Shown here: piece after piece, positions 34,154 through 44,687 of the stretch | How positions within the stretch are numbered: the stretch's first letter is position 1 | How the letters are laid out: every line of letters begins with the position of its first letter | Assembly (NCBI GenBank): GCA_037176705.1 | Contig: CM073885.1 | Location: forward strand, 220,050,290 to 220,114,289 | Length of the DNA: 64,000 bases | Reading direction: 5' to 3' | DNA from: Molossus alvarezi | Taxonomy: Eukaryota; Chordata; Mammalia; Chiroptera; Molossidae | The notes under the pieces: generated by a model | The model's database searches: none | Told to the model about the DNA's origin: nothing | The model's input: the letters and a program-made list of their open reading frames with translations, nothing else | Position numbers and translations under genes: made by a program

Positions 34154-34377
34154 CCACTATCACTTAAGAAATTGAAATATCTAAATTCAACCATACAGTA
34201 AACTTTATCAAAATTCCACTAACTTGGTCAAGATAAAGTCTCATCTTGGATTAAAAATTATTGATCTATTGAACTATTGCTTTCCTTGATATGGAAATAG
34301 TACTTCTTCATTTCTAGTTCCCAAGTTTGACTCCTCTTTTCTACTTAAAGACTTAGGTTTTTTAAAAAAGAGCATAG

Positions 34378-34640
34378 CCCTGACCAGTTTGGCTCAGCGG
34401 TTAGAGCGTCGGCCTGCAGTCCGGAGAGGCCCGGGTTCGGTTCCCGCTAAGGGCATGTACCTCAGTTGCAGTTTGTCCCCGGCCCTGGTTGGCTGTGCGG
34501 GTGGCAGCCACTCGATGTGTCCCTTTCACATCGATGTTTCTCTCTCTCTCTCTCTCTCCCTCCCACTCTACCTGAACAACAACAACAAAAAAAAAAAAGG
34601 AAAAATGTCCGCGGGTGAGGGTAAATAAAAAAGAGAGAGT
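34378..34640 (+). mobile_element. VES SINE, form A
   Basis: TSD aaaaaagagcatag at about 34364-34377 and 34641-34654. The tail has an aacaacaac-type expansion. Confidence 0.92.
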
Positions 34641-35112
34641 AAAAAAGAGCATAGCTGTATGTAAATTATACCCCAATTAAACAAGAAAGTGACAAGACAA
34701 ATAGAAAGATATTTATCAAATTGCCTGTTGTGACCAAAGCCAGAAATCTGGTTGGAAAGGGTCTAATTCTTCCATGCGTTCGATCTCTCTTTTTGAAAAG
34801 AGTGAACACTCCCAAATGCGGCAGCTATTAACAAGTATTTCTGTACCATCACTTTTTCTGAAACCATAATTGTTAACTTTATAGGACTTGGAGCTTTTTG
34901 TTACTATATTTATGTCCCCAAATACAATTAGCTCTCTAGTGAACTCCTATCCTTTGGTGTCAACCAGGGAAGAGCTTCAGGAACTTGGAAATGGTGAATG
35001 AAATGACTTGCCACAATCTCACAATGGGTCTCATTGCCTCAGAGACTGAACTGGCTGAGGTAGGTCTGAGGCAAGGAGTCATTGGGCCAGAAATAGTTCC
35101 ATTTCCCTAGTG

Positions 35113-35282
35113 CAGCAGTTCTCCATCTGTGGGTCGTGACCCCTTTGGGGGCCGCCTAAGACATAACAGTAGCAAAATTACAGTTATGAAGTAGGAACGA
35201 AAAAAACTTTATGGTTGGGGGTCGCCGCAACATGAGGAACTGTATTAAAGGGTTGCGGCATTAGGAAGGGTGAGAACCACCG
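35113..35282 (+). mobile_element. SPIN-type non-autonomous hAT transposon, copy 2
   Basis: TIR-bounded 170-base element (cagcagttctc at the left; tgagaaccaccg at the right) in the opposite orientation to copy 1, with a small deletion near the left end. The TSD is perfect: ccctagtg at 35105-35112 and 35283-35290, close to the hAT target preference with a central CTAG. Confidence 0.9.
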
Positions 35283-35372
35283 CCCTAGTGGCTCGAGGAA
35301 GTAGGCTTGTCAAATCACCTACGTGTTTCCAGATCAGAGCAATTGGAGTTTCTAATTAAAACAAACGTTTTA

Positions 35373-35682
35373 GCCCCAACTGGTTTGGCTCAGTGGTTAG
35401 AGCATCGGCCTGCAGACCAGAGAGTCCCAGGTTTGGTTCCTGCTAAGGGCACGTACTTCGGTTGCAGTTTGTCCCCAACCATGATTGGGGTTGTGTGGGT
35501 GGCAACCAGTTGATTCCTGCATAGGAATAGCCATGTGCTTTCAGTGTTTAGATGTTAATTGAGGGTTCTCATCAGTTTCCCACCTGGTCACATAGATGTT
35601 TCTCTCTCTCTCCGCCCCCCTCTTTCCCTCCTTCTCTATCCGAAGATGAATGCAAAAATGTCCTTGGGTGAGGATAAAAAAA
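35373..35682 (+). mobile_element. VES SINE (form A) interrupted by a copy of nearby DNA
   Basis: TSD taaaacaaacgtttta (35357-35372) and taaaacaaacatttta (35683-35698) bounds the element. The tRNA-like head (35373-35450) and tail (about 35590-35670) are normal. In the middle, 35516-35588 replaces the expected gtgtccctctcac segment with a copy of 36055-36127. Confidence 0.9.
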
Positions 35683-35782
35683 TAAAACAAACATTTTAAA
35701 GTGAGCAAAAAGAATATTCATTTAGCAGATGACAACAGTTTTGCCTGAACTGATGGCCAGGAAGAGTCGCCTTGACTTTTTT

Positions 35783-36014
35783 TTTTTTTTTTATCCTCAC
35801 CTGAGACATTTTTCGATATTTTGTTCAGATAGAGTGGGAGGGAGAGAGAGAAACATCGACGTGAAAGGGACACATCGAGTGGTTGCCACCCACATGACCC
35901 AACTAGGGCCAGGGACAAACTGCAATCGAAGTACGTGCCCTCAGCGGGAACCTAACCCGGGTCTCTCCGGACCGCAGGCCAATGCTCTAACCACTCAGCC
36001 AAACTGGTCAGGGC
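35783..36014 (-). mobile_element. VES SINE, form A
   Basis: TSD gccttgacttttt and accttggcttttt on the two sides. It lies between the patched VES (35373) and the DNA that was copied into it. Confidence 0.88.
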
Positions 36015-36054
36015 CACCTTGGCTTTTTTCCTGGGAAGAGCTAGAATATATCCC

Positions 36055-36127
36055 CCTGCATAGGAATAGCCATGTGCTTTCAGTGTTTGGATGTTAATTG
36101 AGGGTTCTCGTCAGTTTCCCACCTGGT
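36055..36127 (+). repeat. Source copy of a 73-base local duplication
   Basis: Single-copy-looking DNA whose duplicate lies inside the VES at 35516-35588, same orientation, 71 of 73 bases identical. Here it is not surrounded by SINE sequence, so it is the likely donor. Confidence 0.93.
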
Positions 36128-37769
36128 TATATGCCAATATGAAATCTCTGTGAGCCTTGATTTTGTGAGGAAAGAAGAGGCAAGGAAGGAGAAAAACATC
36201 CCAATAGCTTTAAGTTGGCCTCGGATCTTCAGGATGAACTGTGATACAATGTCCAATATTGTAATGGGTAATTGCAAATGGGGGGGAAAGGAACAGAAGG
36301 CTGATTTTGTTTGATCCTGAGGCCAAATGTTCTCACAATAGAAATGTTATGTCTTGATTCCTAAGGGGCATGTAAACGAGGTAATATTTCCTAATAACGT
36401 ACAATGAGCCTACCTGAGGAGCCATCCTTCTATGGGAAGATCACAAAACATTGCCTTGGATTTCGTGGGCAAGATTCTTGATACCTGTCCTGAAGTCTTG
36501 GGAAAACTGAGTCTGAGATCCACTTTTCAAATTTGGGTTACACGGTATATACCTCTCTCAGGAGCAGTATGAATGATCTTTTACAGACTCTTTTTTTCCT
36601 GAGCTTTGTGTTTGGCCAACTGTGGCAGTCGATCAGGAGCTGACAGGGGTTGGAATTTAAGACTACTGCTACTTGTTTAGATATTTTAATTACTTGAAAT
36701 TTTCAATTATTAGTGTTATTGATATTCTATGCCATGTCACCCTCCCTTCCCATATAGTCCTAGCATGGATAATGGGGAATTGAGTTGGTTGTATCTATAT
36801 TTTTATACCACAAGATACATTGTATTTATTTAATGTGCCCCAGATTGCTAGTGAAGAGAGGCATCTGTATAAGGAAGCTGACCCAGTGTCTACTAAAATT
36901 CCTACTTCTGTGAACAGCCTGGGATTCTTTGAGAAAAGAATTCATTCTATGGCAAAGATAAACATCCGTAGGCAGGAGTTGCAGTAGGTCACCTGGCCAT
37001 AACCCTATGTCTCTTATATGTATGTCACCTTACACCTTCTTGCAGTCTCTTCGATCCAGGTGTTTTCCTGCTAAAAGCTTTACAAGGCCACCTGGAGAAG
37101 CAAAGTGGCAGCACAGGTGGACAGGTATCACCTGGCAATTCTTACATCGTAGGCATAGGATGGCTCTGTTCTGCCATAGTTAATGTTTTCTCTTTGTTGT
37201 GGTATATGGCTGACTCAAATTTCATTTTGGAGGTCTTTGTGTGGTGTTTTCTTGGGCTCAAAGCTTCTTATGCCTTTATTTTCTCTGAGAAAAGAAAATC
37301 ATTATCCTTATAAACTTGAAGCCACAGCACCTAGATACTGGCTTATGATGGAAAATGCTTTTTAAGTAACTAATAGCTGGTATTCCTATAAGAAAATAAA
37401 ACATTTATATGAGATGAAGCAGTATTTTGTGATGTGGGAAGTTATCACAACAAATACTTCCATTATCTGGCAGATTTGGGAAATGAACTGCTTTGATTAA
37501 TAAATTATTCTAGTGAATAGGGATTTCTCACATTTATTTTACATGATTAACAGTTTAATTGAAATAGTAAATTATAACTTACTATACTAAGCACTAAAAC
37601 TAAACACAAAGTAATTTGTGTTTCAGAAAAACCATACAAAACTCTGATATGTTCTTTGTGCTTATCATTGTGAATATCAATTGTCTTTGCATTTTAGATG
37701 TACAGAGCTAAAGGCAGCTGCAAGCTTGGCTTTTGTGAATTTTACATTCATTTTTGTATTTAAAGAATT
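36128..37769. other. Intergenic, nothing assigned
   Basis: About 1.6 kb with no VES or other confident repeat. Short frames only. Confidence 0.45.
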
Positions 37770-37995
37770 GAAAAATATACAAATAATACATACTTATTGT
37801 GAGAAATCAGATAACAGATGAAGAAAAACAAGAAAAGGCCTACTTTCTCAACCTTAAGGGAATCACAGATAGTATTTTGGCATGTGTACTTCCAAACTTT
37901 ATAACAAACATGAAACCATAGTACACAGTCATTTTCAACTCATTTTATTGTTTAATATTTTGATATTTTCATTTTAATCGGGTATTATATATTGA
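37770..37995. mobile_element. Old L1-type 3' remnant
   Basis: AT-rich text (gagaaatcagataacagatg; tgtacttccaaactttataac) similar to decayed L1M 3' ends. Tentative. Confidence 0.35.
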
Positions 37996-38022
37996 CTTCA
38001 AGATAAATAAAAGTTCAGGTCT

Positions 38023-38237
38023 GCTCAGCCGGTGTGGCTCAGTGGTTGAGCGTTGACCCATGGACCACGAGGTTGCCTGTTCGATTCCCAGTCAGGGCAC
38101 GTGCCTGGATTACAGGCTCAAGCCCTATTGCAGGTGTGCAGGAGGCAGTCAATCAATGGGTCTCATCGATGTTTCTATCTCTCCCTCTCCCTTCTTCTCT
38201 CTCTAAAAATCAACAAAAACATATTAAAAAGAAAAAG
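38023..38237 (+). mobile_element. VES SINE, form B
   Basis: Bounded by target copies 1 and 2 (aaaagttcaggtct at 38009-38022; aaaagtttaggtctt at 38238-38252). Confidence 0.92.
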
Positions 38238-38253
38238 AAAAGTTTAGGTCTTC

Positions 38254-38477
38254 TGACAGACTCGTAGATAGAGAGCAGGCAGAAGCTCTTTGTGGCGGGA
38301 GTGTTGGGGCGTGGGGGTGGAAGGATTGAGCAAGGAAAGAAAGAAAAAAGAGAGAACTGATGTGCATGGGCAACAGTGTGATTCTGAGGCAGTGGGAGGA
38401 GGGTGGGAGAAGGGGAAGAGGGCATACAGGGGATAAATGATAATGGAAAAAATAAAATAAAATAAAATGAAATAAAG
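38254..38477 (+). mobile_element. Very short L1 3' end (3'UTR only) inserted at a re-used target
   Basis: A G-rich polypurine stretch (38360-38425) followed by ggataaatgataatgg and an A-rich tail, like the terminal part of Laurasiatherian L1 3'UTRs. It is bounded by copies 2 and 3 of the target sequence aaaagtttaggtctt (38238-38252 and 38478-38492). Confidence 0.65.
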
Positions 38478-38493
38478 AAAAGTTTAGGTCTTC

Positions 38494-39271
38494 AGATGGC
38501 TGAAAGTGGAGCAGTTTAGGATCTATTTGTAGACCAGACTTTTGTTTCAATCACCTTCATGCTCTGCAGTCTAAAGGCTATATCTTAAATGTATCATTTT
38601 CACTTATTTTTAAAATCATTCTTTGAATTTCTTTGACTTGAAGCAATCGTGTTCTTTTGTTTTTCACCAGCTTCTTTGCCCGTGTTCCGGGTGCCTGCCT
38701 TTTCAGGTAGGAGGCCTCTCCTCCAGGACACTGATTGCTTACATCCATTCGGTGGAAAAAACAAGAGGGAACACCTAGCTGGGACCAACTATCTCACACC
38801 TGTAGCCTTTCTGCTTGTTTGTGGGGCAGTGGAGACATGAGACAGGTGTGAGCATACATGGTTGAAGAACATTTACTATGCTCGATTACAACTTAAAATG
38901 GGCTAGCTCTACCGGCATCACTGGTCTTATCTTTATTTCTCCTGATAGCTGGGTAGAATATTTTAGAACTACTTTATCACTCAACATAAGGATGGGGAAG
39001 GGGATAGGAAACTAAAATATTTTGTTTTGATGATATAAATATTTTATTTAAAGCATTTCCTGAAGATGAAAGTTGCTGCTAGTTTTATTTTAAAAACTTT
39101 TTTTTTTTAGCAATTCAAACATATGAAAGATAAAACCTAAGGATTAATATATTCTAATTATTTTCATTCCATAAATTCTCTTTTAACTTCTGATTGTCTA
39201 ACTGTAATCAGCATGCATATTTTATTTTACCATTCACTATTTTCATTAACAACATATTTCATACATTAAAA

Positions 39272-39302
<31 letters not shown>
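38494..39302. other. Intergenic, nothing assigned
   Basis: No family recognised. Ends in a TTTA/TTAA simple repeat (39265-39305). Confidence 0.45.
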
Positions 39303-39304
<2 letters not shown>

Positions 39305-39534
39305 TTTTTATCCTCACCCAAGGACATTTTTCCATTTTTTGTTCAGATAGAGTGGGAGAAAGAGAGAGAGAAACATCGACGTGAAAGGGACACATAGAGT
39401 GGTTGCCACATGCATGACCCAGCCGGGGCTGGGGACAAACTGCAACTGAGGTACGTGCCCTTAGGGAGAACCAAACCTGGGTCTCTCTGGACCGCAGGCC
39501 TACGCTCTACCGCTGAGCCAAAGCATCCAGGGCA
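39303..39534 (-). mobile_element. VES SINE, form A
   Basis: Inserted at a TTTA/TTAA-rich simple repeat (39265-39305), which hides the TSD. Confidence 0.88.
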
Positions 39535-40944
39535 AGCAATTTACATTTTAATAGAAGGTTGGTGTGAGATAGTTTGCTTAGCTATTTTCTTACTCTTTTA
39601 CATTTTGGTCGTTTCTCACTATACAACTAGTACTAATATAAATATCTTTGTAATAAGAATCACAAGGTTCTTTTATTGATTGGCTATTCCCCCAGGTGTG
39701 GTTTATATCTTTTATTACATTCACCAGCTTGTTTTTTCAAAAGATGAAGTCAAGTTAAAGTGACACTAGCAAGGAGGTAAAAACTAAAAAATCTGAATAA
39801 GCTATAGACTTTAGTTAATAACAATGTATCAATGTTGATTCATTAATTGCTAACAAATGTACTATACCTATGTAAGATGTTTCTAATAGGGCCATTAGTG
39901 TGTGTGGGGGGGAGTTAGCTGAACTCTACATATTATCTGCTCAATTTTTTTTTAAATTTAAAGCTGTTCTTAAAAAGCCTATTAATAAGAAAGAGGTAGG
40001 AAGGGCAAAGATGCTAAAATGTTAACATTTGAGGAATGTAAAGGGCATACGTTCTTTGCATAATTCTTGCAACTTTTTAACAAGTTTGAAATTATTTCAA
40101 ACTAGAAAGTTAAATAATATAATTCATCATCCCTTTATTGAACTACATCTAATCTAAATGCCCACCAATATTTAATCTTTTAATGTAATAAAGGGCAATT
40201 ATTATCATTATTGAAGAAAAGTTAGTCTTAGCCAAAGGGAACCTCAAATGGCCTGTTACTAGGCAGAATTCGGGCTCCTGGCAACCGGATAGAGGACAGG
40301 GTTATTAAGAATAGACGTGGGCTGGCTGTTTCCTGGCCATGTAAATAAAGGTGCAAGTGTCATCCCCTCCAAAAGGTATACCCCAGAAGCCACTTGAGTT
40401 TTAAACGTTATCATTAGCCCTCTCACCTGTGCTGGTGGTTTTCCAAGGACCTCACCTTCCCTATAGCTTGCCCACAGCCTTCTGCCCTAACCCCTCCCCA
40501 CCCTGCTAATTTCGAAGAGAAGCCCTCCAGGGCCGGGATGATGTGGACCTGCACGCAGGCACTAGCTCCTTAGCTGGCTCTGACTCTTGAGGAATCATTA
40601 TTTCTTAATTACAAACCTGATGGAGAATAATTTAGGGTTGGCTACAAATGAAATGAAATTCCCTTTAGAATTAGGAGAAAGCTTCCAGCATAGATTCCCT
40701 TTTCCTTCCAGCACAGACTCCAAGTAGTGGGACATGTATTTGGCAAGTGCTGAGATTGTGATCACATGGAATGTGTCTCTGGGAGAGGAATCCCTGCCAG
40801 ACAGGGAGACTCATTGCACTCTCCAAATTTTAAGATGATAGAATTATGTTTCTGTGTCCATGAGATGTTATCATCTTTCATCCAAAGTCCATGTCTAAAC
40901 AGTGACTGAATAGCAGATGTTCTCGGAATTAGGAAAGGAAGTTT
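39535..40944. other. Intergenic, possible non-coding element at 40420-40780
   Basis: The first 900 bases are AT-rich and unassigned. From about 40420 the DNA is unique-looking and moderately GC-rich, with several TAATT-type motifs (homeodomain-like) between 40595 and 40680. A regulatory role is speculative. Confidence 0.35.
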
Positions 40945-40960
40945 AAAGTAGTGTTTTAGC

Positions 40961-41158
40961 CCCGCTGGTGTGGCTCAGTAGTTGAGCATCGACCCAAGCA
41001 CCTAGAGGTCACTGGTTGGATTCTCTCAGGACACATGTGCTGGTTGTGGGCCAGTCCCGAGTGGGGGCATGCAGGAGGCAGCCAATTGATGTTTCTCTTT
41101 CTCTCTCTCCCTCTCCTTTCCTCTCTCTCTCAAATCAATAAAGAACAAACAAACAAAC
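40961..41158 (+). mobile_element. VES SINE, form B
   Basis: Perfect TSD aaagtagtgttttagc at 40945-40960 and 41159-41174, with an (ACAA)n tail. Confidence 0.92.
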
Positions 41159-41174
41159 AAAGTAGTGTTTTAGC

Positions 41175-42164
41175 TTATATTCTATATTAACAGACCCATC
41201 AAAGGAACCAGTTTACAAATGATAAAGTATCTGTTGTACCAACGTGGGAAGACAGTCCTTCGAATTTAAAGCCTAGGCATTTTCTCTGTTTTTCCCTAAG
41301 GGCAAGCAAACTAATGTTAGATGCTCTGAAAACTTCCAACTTGGGGTTGCTGGGGTCAGCTGTGTTCTGGGTTGGTGCATTTTGTAGAATTTATTTTCCA
41401 TAGCAGAGCTCATTACAATTAGCCACTTCTTAATTAGAAGTAGGTCAAGTCCTTAGAAGATGATGGAAAGCATGTTTTCTCGCGTGTGGTCTATGACTCA
41501 TCTATATCATTACTTTGCTTGTTAGATAAAAATGGCAGATGCCTGAACTCCATCCCAGATTTAGTGAATCTGAATATCTGGGGCCAGAAATGGGGGATCT
41601 TATTTAATCCAGAGGCTTTTGTCATTTTTCTTCTCACTGAAGTTTGAGGACAGATTTGACAGATTTCTTCTCTAGGCCTTGTATAATACTAAGAAATGAG
41701 GAAATTTTTACAAAAGAGTGCCAATATTTTTGTGAGTCTTAGAGGGAGTTAATTTTCTCAGTTTATAAGTATTTTCTGAATTCCCAGTTGCCCTACAGCA
41801 TTTCATAAAGCAGTTATAAATCTTTGTCCCTACACTCTCAAAGTGAAAGTCTAAACGAAAACCCCATCGGAGACATCCATTTTAGTCATATGGGCTTTAA
41901 AAAATGTTTTCATGTTATTTGCTTCTATGTTGACTGTACCTTAAAAATTAGAATAGTAATAAAATTACATTTACAATTTAGAAAATGAAGTAAGAGAGAA
42001 AACCCGTACATTGTTCTACCACACAAACTATACCTTATTAGCATTTTGATATATTTGTTGTCATAGTTTGGGTTTCCCCCCCCTTTTTAATTGTAGTCAT
42101 AGTATAATATGATTTATAGTACATTATTCAGATTCTTCTTGAACATAACTCTAACCCTAATCCT
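41175..42164. other. Intergenic, nothing else assigned
   Basis: Apart from the MER5-like piece at 41480, no family is recognised. 41940-42130 is AT-rich L1-like debris. Confidence 0.4.
41480..41625. repeat. MER5/MER20-like hAT fragment
   Basis: gatgcctgaactccatcccag, then agtgaatctgaatatctg and atttaatccagaggcttt. A small old hAT fragment. Confidence 0.45.
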
Positions 42165-42212
42165 TCAGTGTGCAGGCCGATGCTCTAACCATTGAACCAC
42201 ACCGGCCATGGC
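42165..42212 (-). mobile_element. Head-only VES fragment
   Basis: Only the antisense tRNA-like head is present (gcaggccgatgctctaacc through ccggccatggc). No body, tail or clear TSD is visible. Confidence 0.75.
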
Positions 42213-42357
42213 TAATTATCATTCTTCAATCACATGGACTTTTGTTAGTGGAAGAATCATTCCCAGATTAAAATTGCATTAATATGTACAAGTGTTTCAA
42301 AGCTGTTGTTGCTTTGAATAGAATCTATTCTGTGACCACAGAATGTAACAGTTTCTT

Positions 42358-42605
42358 TCTTTTTTTTTTTTAATCATCACCCGAGGACAAATTTTTTTGC
42401 ATTTATCTTGAGATAGAGCAGGAGGGAGAGAGAAACATTGACATGAGAGAGACACATCAAGTGGTTGCCACCCACTTTTATCTAACAACCCCAACTAGAG
42501 CCGGGGACAAACTGCAACCGAGGCACGTGCCCTTAGCAGTAACCAAACCCGGGTCTCTGGTTTGCGGGTCGATGCTCTAACGGCTGAGCCAAACCGGCCA
42601 GCGTG
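42358..42605 (-). mobile_element. VES SINE, form A
   Basis: Perfect TSD gtaacagtttctt at 42345-42357 and 42606-42618. Confidence 0.93.
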
Positions 42606-42696
42606 GTAACAGTTTCTTATTACATACCTCCCAGATGCCAGGCACTGTGCTAGGGAACAAGATATATATATTCCCTCTTAACAGAACTCACAGACT

Positions 42697-43026
42697 AGGG
42701 GTGTGCTGTGTTGTCTATGTCCATTGGTTATAAATACATGTATATAAATTCTATGGTTCATGGCCTCCATCCTCCCCGCCCCCCTACCCTGAGGTTTATC
42801 AGTCTGAACCATACTCCTTTCTATGTCTCTGGGTTTATTTCATTCATCAGCCCACATCATTCATTATATTCCACAAATAAGTGAGATCATGTGGTATTTC
42901 TCTTTCTCTGATTGGCTTATTTCATTTAGCATAATACTCTCGAGGTCCTTCCATGTTGTCTCAAAGGATAAGAGATCTTTCTTACAGCTGCATAGTATTC
43001 CATTGTATATATGTACCACAGTCACT
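42697..43026 (-). mobile_element. L1 3'-end fragment, antisense
   Basis: The complement matches the 14101 L1 over the ORF2 end and start of the 3'UTR: the Y-C-S-I-V/AVRK region, the phrase around cacatgatctcacttatt, then the G-rich 3'UTR. It lacks a clear poly-A end on the low-coordinate side, so it is broken at both ends. Confidence 0.75.
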
Positions 43027-43522
43027 ATTCTTGTTTCCTTTCAACCTATAAAGTGCAAATTCTTGTACAAAAGCCCAGATAATTAATGCACAGTTATCTT
43101 CTGAGCTAGTGACACTTGTTCAACCTAATTCACTAGTCTCATTACTCATCATGAGTGTTTTTTTATGCCACAACTTTTCCATTATTAAGTTTACCTTATT
43201 TCCCGTCTGCTGAGTGTACCTTGGAATAATTTTTTTAGAAATGCCCTGAAGGTGGGCCCTTGAATAACTGAGAATGCATTTCTGTTGCCTTCGTGCATGA
43301 ACACCACCTCAGCTGTGCATAGACACTTGGACCACACATGTTTCCCCTTTCAAGATACAGACTTCTCACTTATTAATATACAGTTCCAACATTTCATGAG
43401 TTCTAGAGAAAGGATCTGTATAGACTACAGAAGGGACTGCACAAAAAGACTCAGGCCCTGGTTTAGGTGTTCAGATGTGTCCGAGGATGTCCACTGGTGT
43501 CTTTTAAAAGTCTACTGAGGAG

Positions 43523-43737
43523 CCCTAGCCAGTTTGGCTCAGTGTTGGAGCATGGTCCACAGACTGAAGAGTCATGGGCTTGATTCCCGGTCAAGAGCAC
43601 TACCTCGTTTATGGATCCTGGCCTCAGACGGGGTTGTGTGGGAGGCAACCAATCGATGTTTCTCTCTCTCTCCCTCACACTATCTAAAAACATTAATGGA
43701 AAAAGTATCCTCAGGTGAGGATTAAAAAAAAAAGTAA
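43523..43737 (+). mobile_element. VES SINE, form A
   Basis: Perfect TSD aaaagtctactgaggag at 43506-43522 and 43738-43754. Confidence 0.92.
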
Positions 43738-44139
43738 AAAAGTCTACTGAGGAGTAGTGACTTTGCACTGGAGAGTTCAGACAGATGGTTGGAAAAAAGA
43801 TCAATTTCCATAGCAACATGAGTAAAGCCTAACCAAATAAACTGACCTCCATTTGTTGCAATTCCAGGTTCAAAGTTTCCCAAAGTACAAAGATCAGAGG
43901 TCCAGCCTCCTGCCAACCATGGAAAGGCATGGAGCCTGGGGCCCACTCAGACCCACCGGAAGATAGAGCACAACATTTTTAACTCCTGCAGTGGACGTGC
44001 CAAGGTCCATAAATGCAAGGATAGTTTAATAATCCACATTCATTTCTATGACATAACCAATGCATATGACTTATCATATCACATTGTAATAATAATGTGT
44101 TAACATGTTATAATAATAATAAACATATTATAAATGTTT

Positions 44140-44300
44140 ATACTTATAAATTCATTTAATTCTCACAACAACCTTAAGAGGTACTATTATTTCCCCATTT
44201 TATAGATGAGGAAACTAAGGCAAAGAAAGGACAAATCCTTTGCCCAAGATTACAGCCTTAGCAAGTGATAGAGCCACAGTAAAACTGATTGAGGCAAACA
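44140..44300 (-). repeat. MIR SINE
   Basis: ttctcacaacaaccttaagag, ccattttatagatgagg and ggcaaagaaaggacaaatcc. Clear antisense MIR. Confidence 0.8.
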
Positions 44301-44413
44301 CACAAAAAATGTACTTCTCTTAAAAAAAAAAAAAGGATGTGCTTCTCCCTCCACACTATATTGATATAATGACAAAGTAAAACTTTATCTATAAATCTTT
44401 GTCTTTATTTATT

Positions 44414-44654
44414 TTTTTATCCTCACCAGAGATATTTTTGCATTTATCTACAGATAGAGTAGGAGAAAGAGAGGGAGGAAGAGAGAGAGAAACATCGATG
44501 TGAGAGAGACACATTGAGAACCTGCCACCCACACGACCCCAACCAGGGCTGGGGACAAACTGCAACTGAGGTACGTGCCCTTAGTGGGAACCGAACTCGG
44601 ATCTCTCTGATCTGTGGGCCGATGTTCTAACCGTTGAGCCAAACCGGCCAGGGC
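44414..44654 (-). mobile_element. VES SINE, form A
   Basis: Antisense complete copy ending ccggccagggc, 33 bases before the HAL1-like element begins. Confidence 0.9.
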
Positions 44655-44687
44655 AATATATAAATTTCTTTAAAGTTTTACTATTGT

